A stretch of 64,000 nt of DNA. Origin: Tyto alba. Lineage: Eukaryota; Chordata; Aves; Strigiformes; Tytonidae. The position numbers and the translations under genes are program-made. Of this stretch, positions 1 through 12,791 are shown in pieces (positions within the stretch are counted from its first letter, which is position 1; every line of letters begins with the position of its first letter). Location of the stretch: the NCBI RefSeq assembly GCF_018691265.1, contig NW_024881316.1, positions 11,220,819-11,284,818 on the forward strand, in the 5' to 3' direction. Under the pieces are notes generated by a model. That model saw nothing but the letters and a program-made list of their open reading frames with translations. It searched no databases and was not told where the DNA came from.

Positions 1-3000
1 AGTGACTGTGGTACCATCTTGACTCTTGTCAAACCCCACGTGTTGGCTGGTCTCTATGCACAAGTGCTACAGCTCCATGGCAGCTTCTCACTCGGCCCCT
101 GCCCCTGGCCGGGAGAGGGAGAAGCGGCAGGAGCGGATCACGGCCTTTGCAGTCGCTCTGTTTCCTCCCGCTGCCCCCAGCACCACGGCACTGCTCTGGT
201 TCATGGCTTCCCTGGCCTTTCTGTGATCCCAGGTCTGGCCCAGATGAGGGCTTCTGCTGTATTGCTCAGCCTGAGAAGAGATATTACATCTTGCTACAAC
301 CCCTTGACCATCACAGCTACCACTAGACAAAGAGCCCACGCGTAAAGCTTCTGGCACAGATGCAAGCTGGCTGTGCTATCAGAGTAGTAAAAACGTAATA
401 GAAACATTTGTCTACTCAGGCAAATCCATAGGAAGTTCATGGACTTCTCTTCCCTGCCTCCTCCATGCCTCAATTCCAAACCTCACAAGCCCTCATGTAC
501 CTAGGTATCCATCTTTCACCACAATGTGAAATGAGGAGACCCAAACCAGAAGGATGTTGATGTGGAAACTAATGGTACTATATATTCCTGAAACTCTTCT
601 GAGCAATGTGGCCAAGAAAGTCCTGCTTTGGTGACTTCAAAGAGAAAGTCCACACAAACCCCTCTAGCTCCTAAATTTTTCATTTGATATTTTTGGGTGG
701 TGTGGCCTTCTCCCCCAAGGCATTTTGTGGCAAGCTATGGCTGGATGGAGTTTCCAACAGTGTTTGCAGTACTCCAGAGGGGACAAATCTGCACAAAAGC
801 ATCACTTCCATGCTGAGCTCAGAATAGTGTCACATAACCAAATTGTGATGAACTGAAAGTTTGTTCTGATGATGTAATCCCAAGTGTGTTAGGTAACACC
901 AAAGGGTGGCATTGCCATGGACACACAGATTTTGTAATCTTCCCTTTTCTAGCTTACTCATGCGCTTTAAGTTAAACGCAGCTGAACCAGTTATTTTATT
1001 TTCAGGAAAGTCCATCTTTGTGTTTCTGACTGGTCTCTATCCTCTTACTACTGAGGAACAGTATGTCCTTAAAGTTTTATTTTTACTGTATGCACGTAGC
1101 AGATGCAAAGCAACAGGATGAACATACAGCAGCAGTGATAAAATTTCTATACAGAATAGCAAGTTTACAACTGCAGCTTGCGCTCCAGCCAGCAGTGGGT
1201 TTCTCTCTGTTGTGAAGGAAGATAATAAAGTGCTTTAGTCCTCTAAAAAGTACCTCTGTGAACACTAGCCAGTGTTGTAACTGCGCTGGTATCCCACATC
1301 CTTTCTCTCAGATGCTAAATCAGCATTTCAGCCATGCAGTTATTAACCATTTTTTTTTAAATCAACAGTTCAAAGCATCTGACTAAAATTCCCTTCAGCT
1401 TTCGCTTCCCACTCTTCTGACATCATCCTTTCAGCATCTGTCCTGCCATCACAGAGTCCAGTTAGAGAGGAAGACTGAACAAATGCAGAAGCAGACAATG
1501 AATTTTCCCAGAATTTCCTCTGTTGCAAATAAATCAGCCAGTAAATGCAATGGAAAAGGACAAACTCTTTGTTATGTTTTTAATTTGCTATACACCTTTG
1601 AGACATAAGTTAAAACTACAAATGGTTATACTGTATTGCAGAGCCAAATGCATGGCTGAAGTTACAGATTTTGTTGTTTACATGTGGCCACTGTGTAACC
1701 TAAAGCACCTGACCATTTCTTTCTCCAAACCAGTTATATCAATACATCAGAAGGCACTGGGTATTTTGCAGTTGGGTTTCATTTTTATTTCAGAACTATG
1801 TTGCAATATAGTTTTTAGCACGGAAATTTATCAGAAGTATTTACAGTTGGTTGAAAGTTCAAAGGAGCAAGATAGGAATTCAGATTAACTGGAAATCTAA
1901 ACAAATGTAAAGGAAAATGAGGATCAGATTCCAAAACCCTTGTAGTCTACATTGCAAGCCTAACAAATGTTCTTGATTTGTGTTGGTTGTTAAAGAAGTG
2001 TAAATTCCATGATAAATTGATGTAGCTCCTGGGATGAATAAAATCAATAATGTAATAACATTGAGTTAATACCAAGCTGACATTGATTGAGAATGAGTGC
2101 ACAGAATTTGAGGTCTCCTTCCATGCACAAAGAGGTATTAGTAAATCAAGGCCAGACTGCCAATTAAACCTTGTTATTTCAGGGCAGACTAGAATAAAAT
2201 AATATGTGATGAAGAGAGTAGGCTGAGAGTAAAGCTACTCAGGTGGAAACTGAGTGTTCAGGGAGTCTATGATTCCTGAATACATGTGAAGCATATGAAG
2301 AAGTCAGTAATGGCCTCAGAAGGCTTGTAGAACCTGATTCGTTTGTGATGTCTTTTCCCATAGTCATTTCTGCACAGGCAAAGCCAGTGGAGATAGGTTA
2401 GGGGCAAAAGACCTTTACTCCAAGGAATGGGGCCCCAGTTCACAAATTAGTCTTTGCAATTTGTTTCTGATTTAGATGTGTATTATTGCATTCCCTTAGC
2501 GTATGGTGAAACTGGTTGATGAATGGGCCTGCTCCAGCTCCTAGCCAACCTGTTCCCTAGGCATGTTCAGTGTCCTTGCTGCTTATATTTTACCCATCAG
2601 GGGTGAAGAGTCAACAGTGAGTGACCTCTAGTCCCCTCTGGATACCCTGCTGAGAGCAGCTGAGGGCTAATGGGAGGAATTTTTGGTCACACTAACTTAT
2701 ACTTCAAATCTTGAGTAAGGTTTAGATAGCTAGGAGTTATGAGAAAAATAAAATAAAATGCTAAATAAAATGAGTGTGCGCAACAGAAGGAGCAAATGAA
2801 GCCTGGTTTCTTATTTCTTTCTCTCTGTCCCTCCTTCCCCTTCCCTACTGGGATCCTCTGATACCTGTTAAGACTTCTCTCTCAACAGAGGTGATATTTG
2901 AATTGTTTGCTTTCCCAATTTTCTGGAAATTTAATGTACCTTTGATATCGCTGAGGCCTTTACACTTCTGCCATACTTAGCTGGAGTTGGGCATCAGGGT

Positions 3001-5344
3001 CAGAAGTCATTGGGAGGGATAAAGAGTCAGACACATATACACAGGGCATGAACTGAAGTCAGGTCAAAAAAAAAAAATGTTCCTTTTATTATGATAAATG
3101 AAGTGGATTTGTTTTGAAGCAGGGAAGGGAGAATGACTGTGGAAGCTCAGGGTGCTGCCAGGTCCCACCAGCTGCCTTTTGGAGCAGACATGGGGAGGCT
3201 GCAGGAGCAGAATAATGACAGGAGTGACTTGCCTGCAGGTATGTGGAAGGCCATCAGAGGGCCAGACCTTGGGTTTCTCGCTTCCAGCCCTCCACCTTGA
3301 GGAAACACAAACAAAAGTGTCTCTTCTATGGCTGTGAGACTTACGTATCAGCTGGATGATAAAATATTTAGGCATCTGTTCAGACAGATCACAACCTTAC
3401 TGTCTAATGAAAATCTCTCCTGGGCAAAGACCACATCACTGCCTTGATGAGTGATTCTTTTGTGCCCAGGGTTTGTGGCAGCCTAAGACTCTCCGTAATG
3501 GTTGTGTTGGGATCCATGCTGCATGCACCACTGGTGACAAATAATTACTAGACTAGTTACCAAACTCTTCAGACTGACTCCTATGCACACACACTACAAG
3601 ATATATTGGACTGGAGGCTTTCAGAGGATGACCACCTGACCTTGCTTCCACTTGATCCCCTGAAAGTTTTGTCACTCAGCAGAAAGCAGAGATGAGCCCT
3701 ACATGCTCCCCAGGGTTTCCTGTCAGATACTGGTGTCTTCTAATTGTAATTCACTGCTGTATATAACTATAGAGGCTGATAAGTAATGAGGGAGGGAAGA
3801 TGTCAGACACAAATGCTCTTGAAATAAGCTATTCTAATGATACCATGTAGGGATCAAGAGAAGCACATTATCCTCAAGTTTGTGTGAATGAACTGGATCT
3901 ATTTGGCAGCTCTGTAACTCATTCAGCTTTTTTTCCTCTGAATAAGACACCAAACTCATTTATTATAGCTGGCCTCAGGGCTCTTGGGAGCCACCCTGAA
4001 AGCTCTCCATCTTCAGCATGGACAGCTAATCTGGACAAATAATTTCAAACAGTTTGAAAAACAGTTTGACCCTCTAGGTAAAATAACCGAAGGTTAAAGG
4101 GACATCTTGGTCTGTATCCGCAGAGAATATAAATTAAACTGTTTATTCCTTCTCTCTGGAGCCTGTGCAAGGTTCAAATTCAGTTTATAAGCTTATCACC
4201 AAAATTAATTTTATAGAGTACCTTAAACATAAACTCCCACTCAGTCCGATCAAAGCTTTTCTAGCATGAAGCAGCTGAGCTACAATCAGTTCCCTTGTTC
4301 AGTCAGCCAAGTCAATGTTCTTAATCAGTATAAAAACATTAGAAGTCAAATGGTGGTTTTTTAATAAAATGGGTTTGATCAGCTTCCAAGGAGGTGGCAG
4401 AAGTGTATGGAAGGAAACATTCTTGCTTGCTCCTAGAAAACGTGTGTGAGCCCTGTAAAGTGCCAGGCTCTGAGAAGATCCTGTGGCTCACTGATAACTG
4501 ACCTCGTTATCCTGGGAGGAAGGTGCACCCCCCACCCTTCACTCTAATCCACCTCCAGCCTGAACTCTTGAGTTCCCTACTCCCGAAAAATCATTTATCT
4601 CAGCTCCCTCCACTGGATAATAATCAAGCCTCTGGGCCTTGCCAGAGATCAAAGTATGATTGCTTCAGTTGTCTCCGTTTCAAAATCTATTGCTTCTTTA
4701 GATGCTGTTGTTGCTTATTCAGACAAAGAGACCTTATGCTGAAAGGAAAGCCCACAGCAGCTGTGGATTAGAGACAGGGCAATGTTTAGGAAGTGATGTA
4801 CGCAGTGCAGCATCCGTCTGTCTTTCTGGGAGCTTGTTCAGTTGCTTATGAGTGGACATATACCCAAAAGCACTGCATGGACACAGCTGTCCCCAACAGC
4901 CACTTGCTGGTAGCACCCCTACAACTCCTTCCCAAATACAGGCCCATAGATGACAGCCTCTGCTCAGTGGTCATGCCACATACACCCAGATGTGCCCCAC
5001 ATATGAGCACATCTGGCTGGAAGCTAAGGTCCTCTTTTGAATTTACTGAACATAAAGTTGATTCTTCCAGTAGTAGAGAAGGAGCTCCCTGAGGCCCACA
5101 CCCCTACAAAGCACAGACAGGGAGAAAAGTTATGTCCTGGGCTGTCTGGTCAGTGTGATTTGGGGTTGTCAAACTGCCGGATCTCCCTACATTACAAAAT
5201 GGAAGAATGAGGACAACACCATCTTGCAATCAGGTCCTCCATGGGCTCCCAATCTTTCTGATGTTTCTGTGCTACAAATGATCTTATTTCAAAAGTTCTC
5301 AAGCAGCAACTGCCAGAAACCATTCTACTACTCAAAGAATAGCT
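1..5344. other. Intergenic DNA, no gene recognised
   Basis: I see no supportable gene here on either strand. The open frames are short (at most about 120 codons), begin and end at random, lack a recognisable domain, and do not join through plausible splice sites to anything I know. The base composition is that of bird intergenic DNA, with short A or T runs such as the A-run near 3066. In other amniotes the next genes on this side of AKIRIN2 are SPACA1 and CNR1. I found no exon of either, so they probably lie further left. A non-coding transcript cannot be excluded from sequence alone. Confidence 0.6.
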
Positions 5345-6009
5345 CAGGTATATTTGTGGATGAAAATCTGGACATGAGCCGACAATGTCCACTCGCAGTC
5401 CTGAAGGTCAACCGTATCCTGGGGCTGCATCAGAAGTGTGGCCAGAAGGTTGAGGGAGGTGATTCTGCCCCTCTACTCTGCTCTCATGAGACCCCGCCTG
5501 GAGTGCTGGGTCCAGCTCTGGGGCTCCCAGCACAAGAATCACATGGACCTGTTTAAGAGGGTCCACAGGAGGGCCACGAAAATGATCAGAGGAATGGAAC
5601 ACCACTCCTATGAAGAAAGGCTGAGAATGCTGAGGTTGTTCAGCCTGGAGAAGAGAAAGCTCCAGGAAGACCTTAATACAGCCTTTCACTACTTAAAGAG
5701 GGCTTATAAGAAAGATGGGGACAAACTTTTTAGCAGGGCCTGTTGCAATAGAACAAGGGGTAATGGTTCTAAACTAAAAGAGGATAGATTCAGACTAGAT
5801 ATAAGGAAGAAATTTTTTACAATTAGGGTGGTGAAACACTGGAACAGGTTGCCCAGAGTGGTGGTAGATTCCCCTTCCCTGGAAACATTCAAGGTCAGGT
5901 TGGACAGGGCTCTGAGCAACCTGTTCTAGTTGAAGATGTCCCTGCTCATTGCAGGGTGACCTTTAAAGGTCCCTTCCAACCCAAACTATTTTATGATTCT
6001 AGGATTCTG
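5345..6009 (+). mobile_element. CR1 LINE, 5'-truncated copy with 3' end
   Basis: This is the 3' part of a CR1 non-LTR retrotransposon, the dominant interspersed repeat of bird genomes. Translation of about 5438-5929 gives the C-terminal part of the CR1 reverse-transcriptase protein, with typical phrases such as REVILPLYSALMRPRLE, RATKMIRGMEHHSYEERL, FRLDIRKKFF and HWNRLPRVVVDSPSLETFK, ending at a stop after ALSNLF. The upstream part (DENLDMSRQCPLAVLKVNRILG, about 5355-5425) is in another frame, so at least one frameshift lies near 5425-5437. The 3' end has the family tail: a CCCTTCCAACCC-like stretch, then the ATGATTCT/AGGATTCT terminal repeat at about 5993-6008. Nothing recognisable as CR1 lies left of about 5345, which fits the usual 5' truncation. 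The copy is dead: it lacks the endonuclease and the catalytic part of the reverse transcriptase. Confidence 0.92.
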
Positions 6010-7410
6010 TATGCCTCTATATGGCTGAAATAGAGATGATCAAGAAACATTCATACAGAGAGTAAGAGCCAGTGGGGAAAATGAGGCTATTATGAAATAA
6101 AATTATTCTCTGGAATAGCTCTGAACTTCAGACATTTAGGGCCAGAAAATTACTTGGATTATATTCTGATCCATACAACTAAGTTACAGCAACAAGACAG
6201 CAGGGCCATTTTAGATTCATATGCTGGGAAAAAGAAAAAGAACTAATAAAGATGCACTTTTGTGTTCATGATGTCCTCTCCTCCCTCCAAAAGGCTGTCA
6301 ACAGAAGTGGGCAATAAGACCAATGTAACTGAGATTGTTTGAGGAAGATAGCTTACTGACAAGACCTATTCACACATGCAAGTCATCAGCAAACATTTCA
6401 ACTTGGAAAGCCACTCATATTTAGCAGGAGGAGCTTTTTTTTTCCCCTCTTAGTACTATGCTTGAAACTAAGCATCACTTGCAGGTATCAGCCTTGTTGG
6501 ACACATCACTACCTCAAGAAGTTTAATCAGTGAAGCCATAATCTCTCTTTAGGATAATTTGGGCAGATTCTTCTTTCTCCAGGCAGCTATTGGGAGGCAG
6601 GAGGGATGTGCTCACACACTGGTTGGTGCAGGGGGCCGAGTGGTAGGAAGGAACCTTCAACCAGGATGTTGGAATGGGGAGGAAGGAGACATTTAACACA
6701 AAATTTTAATTTCCATTTATCTATATTTTGATGGCTTATGCATCTGCAGAGATTTGATCATTTTAAAGAGCTTCAAATAAAAGTCAGGAAAGGTAGCTGA
6801 CTCATCCTACCAGTTTGTTATCATACTACCAATTCAGGCAAGTAGAACAACTCCCACAAAGCCGGAATGACTGAGCCCTATTCCATTCACAAAATAAGAG
6901 CAGGAAGAAGAGAGCAGCTGAAGTTGTCAGTGATTCCACACTTTTGAAAATAGGAGCAGTTCCTTGGGTTCCTAAAGACAGACTTGTGATGAAATTTTTA
7001 CACCCACTTGTTAAAATCTTTATCTGATGCCCTAGCAATATCCTGTGAGTAGTCTCTAGCTTCAGGAACTACACGGATCGTGTATTTTTGTCCTGATGTC
7101 ACTATGGCTTTCATAAATAGAGCACGTCCTGTTTTTTTCCAAATCTCCAACAGAGCCCATGAACTTGAGGAGGTGCACATGGAAACACACAAATCTCAAG
7201 AACCTGGGGAGACCCCAGGCTGCTGGCTACCTGCTGATAATCCATCCTCTCTCCAACCACATCACACAATGTCTGTAAATCTACAGAAGTCTACACACTA
7301 GGTCTGAGTGCTGCAGACAATATTTTCTTCTATACAGTATCCAATCCAAAGGAAAGAGTAAGCGAATTACTAGTTAAAGAAATAAAAATGAAGCACGGTT
7401 ATGTCTCATT

Positions 7411-7476
7411 TTTGTCTTGTTAAGTGCCCATCAAGCTTATCAGCTTTGCCTTGTTAAATGCCCATCAAACTTATCA
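7411..7476. repeat. Two-copy tandem duplication, period 34
   Basis: The 32-base segment at 7411-7442 is repeated at 7445-7476 with only a few substitutions. Both share CTTGTTAA, TGCCCATCAA and CTTATCA. Two copies only, with no expansion beyond them. This looks like a local replication-slippage duplication. Confidence 0.8.
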
Positions 7477-10400
7477 TCTTCCTTGTGCATCCTCCTTTCT
7501 TATCACCACATAATGACAGGCAACTCAGAGTTTCCCCCTGCAAGACTGATCACCTTACCCATATCACTGATCTCACAGCCCTGACCCAGGTATGACCACC
7601 CACCCTGGCACCCACACAACCCACTGCCATCATGGTGCTCCTGCCCAGCTTCTTCCTGTTTGCTAATAGAAGTATTTTTGTGCTAAATTATAACTGCCAT
7701 GCTATTGAATCACTCACAGATACAGGACAGCAGTTGAGTCGGGAGATTTCTAGGAATAGTATGTCTTTTTTGTGCTGCTGAACTGTCTCTCTCTGAAATG
7801 CCTGTGAATTAGGGATTTGAAGAACCCATTTGTTATTGTATTCACCAAGCAAGATGCATCCTGATTCTGGGTAATGAGATCTCCTCATTCAAATTCCTAA
7901 AAATGAAAAATAAATACCTTGTTCTTGAAGTTCTTTGCAATATAATCAGTTATGTATCTATGCCTGTAAAATATTGTTCACCTCTATTTTTCACCTGTAG
8001 TATGCAGTGACATAAAATGATTATACAAAGTAGTTGTTGCGTTGTCATTGAAGAAGGCAGCTGACAACCTGGTTCAGTTCGTGTAAAGCCTGACAACAAG
8101 ACTTAGAGGTGATCGTTTTTGATGCGCTGTTAACTCTTTGTCATGATATTTATTGTGCTCTGTGTGAGATAATGACAGGTTTGATCCTGCACCTTTGAGA
8201 ACAATACAGGGATTGTCATAAATTTCAGAAGAAACAGGATGGGGGTATAATCCTTTCTATTTTAATTTTTGTTTCAGCCAAATAAGAGGAATCATGTAGG
8301 ACATCAAATGGAATAGTTCAGCATAAAGCCTTCATCCTTCTCACCTCATGCTGCTCACTAGTTGTTAACACAGTTAAGTAGTGACTTAGATACCAGTAGG
8401 ACAGTGAGAAAGGTCCATGCTGAGTGATTTTTATCTTTGTTTTACTATGGCATTTCTTGCAGCTCCTCTAGCAGCCAGTGTTCACTGTTGTCTGAAGCAG
8501 GATACCAGACGTAATTGGTTTAGCCTATCATGGCAAACTGTCTTCCTATAAATAAGGAGGGTGCATTTCTTCTTCTGTCTACCAGACTGGATGCAGTGTC
8601 TGTGCGAATACTCGCCAGATTGCTCCCTCCTTGCAGCTTCCACAAAACTAACTTCACGCTTCCCATACTTGCAGCACAGTGCTACCGTCCATCTCCTGCT
8701 CCGTGACCCCAGGCTTCTGGCAAAGCTGACTGGGCAGTCTTCAGCAGGCAAAGCGAGTGGATCTGGGAAGGCAGAGTGGTGGAAAGGCAAAAAGGAACCA
8801 AGGAGGTACAGGGGTTGTCTCACCCACCACAGGCACAGCTGCAGGACTGCTGCCTATCCCTGCTCTGTTGTCTGCAGGGCTGAGTGCGGTGTCCTTCCCA
8901 TCCTGCATGAAGGATGAATTCTCTAATACATCGCAGCCAAAGAAACTTTGGGTGCCTGCATTTAACATGAACAAAGAGTGACAGTGTCACTTCTGATTGC
9001 AGGCTGGGGAATTTGAACACAGCAGCTTTCACACAAATAATTATGCAAGGAGTGAGGGTCACAAGACCTCTGATGAAAAAGGAAAAGGAAGCACAGTCAG
9101 AGAATATAAGGCTCAGATTCTAAGAGGAGGATCAGGTTGTGTTTATGTAGCTAGGTAGGTAGTGTGAAACATGATTCAGATGTTTTTATAAGCCAAATCC
9201 ATATAACTACACACTGGATAAAGCTGCCAGATTTCTGTGCAGTTTGGTTGTGCTTTAGGGAATTGTCTCACCCCTGATTCTGTGGTGGAGAGGAAGAAGG
9301 TGACTTCTCCCCCAGGGGAAGCCTAGCTTGTCATGAAACAGCACCCATATTTTCCCAACCAAAGGCTGCACCAGCCACTTTGCCAGGAATGGGAGAGTCA
9401 CACCCCATCTGTAGAAAATAGAGGGGATTGCAACAAACCTCCCTTAAAAAAATGTGCATCTCATAATGGCTGCAGGCCACAGCAGGCCATTTTCTATCCT
9501 TCAATTAGTGATCTTCCAAATGACTCACCAGTGAGCATTGCATCAAGGGACCTGCAATCTGCAAGGGCCATATCTAAGTATTCATTGACAGGACTGGTAG
9601 CACCACTTTTTTGAAGATTGCCCAACTTCTCTTTATAAGGTCCTATTTTCAGTTTGCTTACAGCTCTGCCAACCCTTTATCAGTTCCAGCTCACATGTTT
9701 CAAGCTTAGTGCCTGCCTACAGCTCATTACCTGTTTGTTGGGTTTGGGGGTTTGATTTAGTTGAGTTTGGGGCAGGTATCTTACTTTCTGTTTAATCAGT
9801 TCAGTTGTTTCTAAGAGAGATTTGTCAAAACAACAAAAGTTGTGGCTTTCTTTCTATAATTGCTCCCTGTGGCAGAGAATTGAAATTTGTCAGGCTGATG
9901 GTCCTCAGGTCATGAATCTGCCATGAAAGTCCACACCAAATGGACTCCTGGTGGTAATCAAATTGCAAACAAGCAACTCATGTTCCAGCCCACACAGTAG
10001 GTGAAGCTGGTCCTTCCTTACAGCAGTTACTCCCAGCTGCGCCGACAGCATGGAAGCACTGTCATCTGCATACAACTCAGAAAAACCAACAACTAGGCTG
10101 ACCAAAAAGAGCCTAATGAGAGAAAGCTGAGGGATCTGAGCCAAGGGCTGCAGCAGAAGAGAAGTGCTCGATTCCATGGGGTTTCACGCAGAGACAGAGA
10201 AGGCTGGGACCAACAGGGACTGGTCAGTCTCAGCCCCTCTTCGATCGATCCCTGTTACTGTATGGCACCTACTGCCTATTCGTGCAGCACTATGACAACA
10301 TCATCATAAACAGCGTTTGACCATCTCAGGAAGTGAGGGCTAAACTGAACAGGGCACAGGCATCAGGTGTGGGGAAGAAGGCTTGCAGGCAAGAACCTAC

Positions 10401-10678
10401 CATCAGTGTGCTGTTTGTGGTCACCGAGTGAGGGTGAAATCTACTTGGACCAAACCCAAGAGAACGATCTGTGAGCCTGTCGTTGCTGTCTGCCTCTGTC
10501 ATCAGTTTTCTTTTAGTCCAGAGAAATGAGCCCTGCCAATTCGTACAAACTAATTTAGAAGAGGCTTTAACTAATTTCTGGAGGTTAATATGTTCCGTAT
10601 GTTCTGGGTAGATATGTGAGAATGATAGGCATGTGGCTGCTTCTCGGACTTGGGAGATTGTTATGCCAGAGAGCCACC

Positions 10679-10710
10679 ATCAATCAATCAATTAGCATTG
10701 ATTAATTAGA
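10679..10710. promoter_or_regulatory. AT-rich homeodomain-like site cluster with a hairpin
   Basis: A run of ATCA repeats is followed by a perfect 7-base inverted repeat: AATCAAT at 10,686-10,692 and ATTGATT at 10,697-10,703, with loop TAGC. The TAAT/ATTA cores resemble homeodomain binding sites. It lies about 14.7 kb upstream of the AKIRIN2 start codon. That it is regulatory is a guess from motif density; short AT-rich palindromes also arise by chance. Confidence 0.2.
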
Positions 10711-12775
10711 GGAGAGATGAAGGACAGCAAAGATACTGTAATCCTGTTTTCTAAACAATGGATCTGAGCATGTGTAAGCTCCAAGCATTCCTGAGCCCTG
10801 CAATATAAGGTGTCTGGAGCGGGATCAGACTGTGGTGGGAAGAGTGTCCTAGGGGAGGGGAAGCTGTGTTGTGGAGGAAGAAGAAAGGCTTTCTGCAGTG
10901 AGACCAGGAAACTGTGTGAAGGTAACAGTAATGAAAAGAGTATGGATGATAGAAGCTAGAGGGATAAAGCCGGAGAAGGGGAGAGAGTAAAGCAAAGGAC
11001 ATATACTTGGAGGGGGGACCTGTGTGAGCCTGTCCACTTCCCACTCTCCCCCTTTAAGGACTGCAACAGGACTAGAGAAGCTAGGACTTGCTCTTCCTAC
11101 CTCCTAGGCCGGTCCCACCTGCTTCACGGCATATCTGAGGGCCCTTGCCACAGCCAGGCTGCAACGGGGAAAAAGCAGATAGCAGTTCATGAGTCCCCCA
11201 TCGAGGTACAGGCTGGTTCCCACAACTGCATAAGGGTGTGACAGGATGTAGCCCCGACAGGTTTTTGCAGCACCAGAGGGCACCAGACAGCAAGGAGCAG
11301 GCGTTACCTGGGTCGTTGGGGCTACAGAGCCAAGGGGGTAGGAACAGGGGGCTGAGCTGGAAAAGTAGACAGGAAGGGCTATATATCAGGAGGGTCAGGG
11401 TGGCGATGTCAAGAAACATACCTCTTTTTTTCATTTGCTCTTTGTAACCGACTTGGAGTAAATCTCAAGATACATGGCTTCTGGGATTTCTCTCTTCGCC
11501 CTATCAAATCAAGAAAATGAGGCTACAATGTAAATTTTACCTACCTCCTTTACCACTACTACCTCTGAACTGGACATGCTCATACCACGTGTACCCCAAA
11601 CGTGGCTTTGCAGAAAACGTGAAACACTTTGAAGAAAAAGGAACCACCAGAGTTACTTTGCCTTGCAAGTGTGGTGAAACTTGTGATGTTGGTCTGTACA
11701 GTCACCACATATTTACAGCCCTAGAAGCAATGAGGTACTGGGTAAACCTTTCAGCCTTTGCACTGTCTTCTGCAGCCCCTTCAGCCCAATGCCAAAGATA
11801 GATACCATCTGTACTCCCCCAGTGTCTGTCACTGAAGCCATGGGCCTCAGTCATTCTCTGGCCCTCTGTTAACAACCCCAGTGGCAAGAAGGCCCAGAGG
11901 TGCTCCCCATGACACAAATCTCTGCACTGATACAATCATTTGAACAGTGGAAAAATCAGGCTTCTTTTTTCCCTCTGTGTCCTTGTGCTCTGAAATTAGA
12001 TTTCCTTAGATGTAGGGTAATTACTATGAGTCCTCTCCTCAAAAAAGGCACATCAGTCACGCTACAGACATAACTCTTTGGCTGCATGACAAAGACAAGT
12101 ATTACATCTTTCCTCCACAGCCTGCTCAAAACCCAGTCTCAGGGCTCCAATGGACTCTTGAAGAGAAGCAGCTGTGACCAAAGCAGACTCCCAGCCTGGA
12201 AAACACTTGGGGGAAGAGAAAATACCCTACCTGGCATGATGATTTACGGATGTGTTCAGAGCAAGACATTCAACTCTTCCCCAGCTACACAGCCATCTTC
12301 CTCTTTCTCCCCTACAAACTAGATCCTCTAAATCCCTCATTTAGCCTGTTTCCCACTAAACTTTTTAGACAGGTCACTTCATTTTTAGCCTTGAGTTCTG
12401 TCACAGTAACTGCTCAGAGCAATTGAGGCCTCCTTTGCAGAGGTCATCATGGGGCTTTTCAGCTAAATTAGCTGCTTTAGCCCTGACAGCCCCTCATTTA
12501 AACTCACTTGCTTATTGCTCTGCTTAAGTTTCACAGCAAGCTGGGCCACCAAGAGTGAAAGGATGTGGTCTACCAATTACACTGGAGATTAGAAACACCT
12601 TGTTTTGGAATGAAAACTAAGAAAAATATGACAATGCAGCTGAATAGGAAGAAGTATTCAGAAAACCTTTATGTGTCATCTTAATCATCTTCTTATTCAT
12701 GAACGCACTTGAAAACTCTCACAAGGTTATGATAAGGAGTCTCACACCAGTGTTACAAGAAGACAAAGCGTTCTG

Positions 12776-12791
12776 TTTTTTTTTTTTTTTT
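12776..12791. repeat. Poly(T) tract
   Basis: A run of about 16 T. No identifiable retrotransposed body adjoins it, so it is listed as a simple repeat only. Confidence 0.7.

Noticed and set aside
1523..1888. A 121-codon plus-strand open frame in AT-rich DNA.
   Set aside because: No recognisable domain or similarity, ordinary length for chance, no promoter or splice context.
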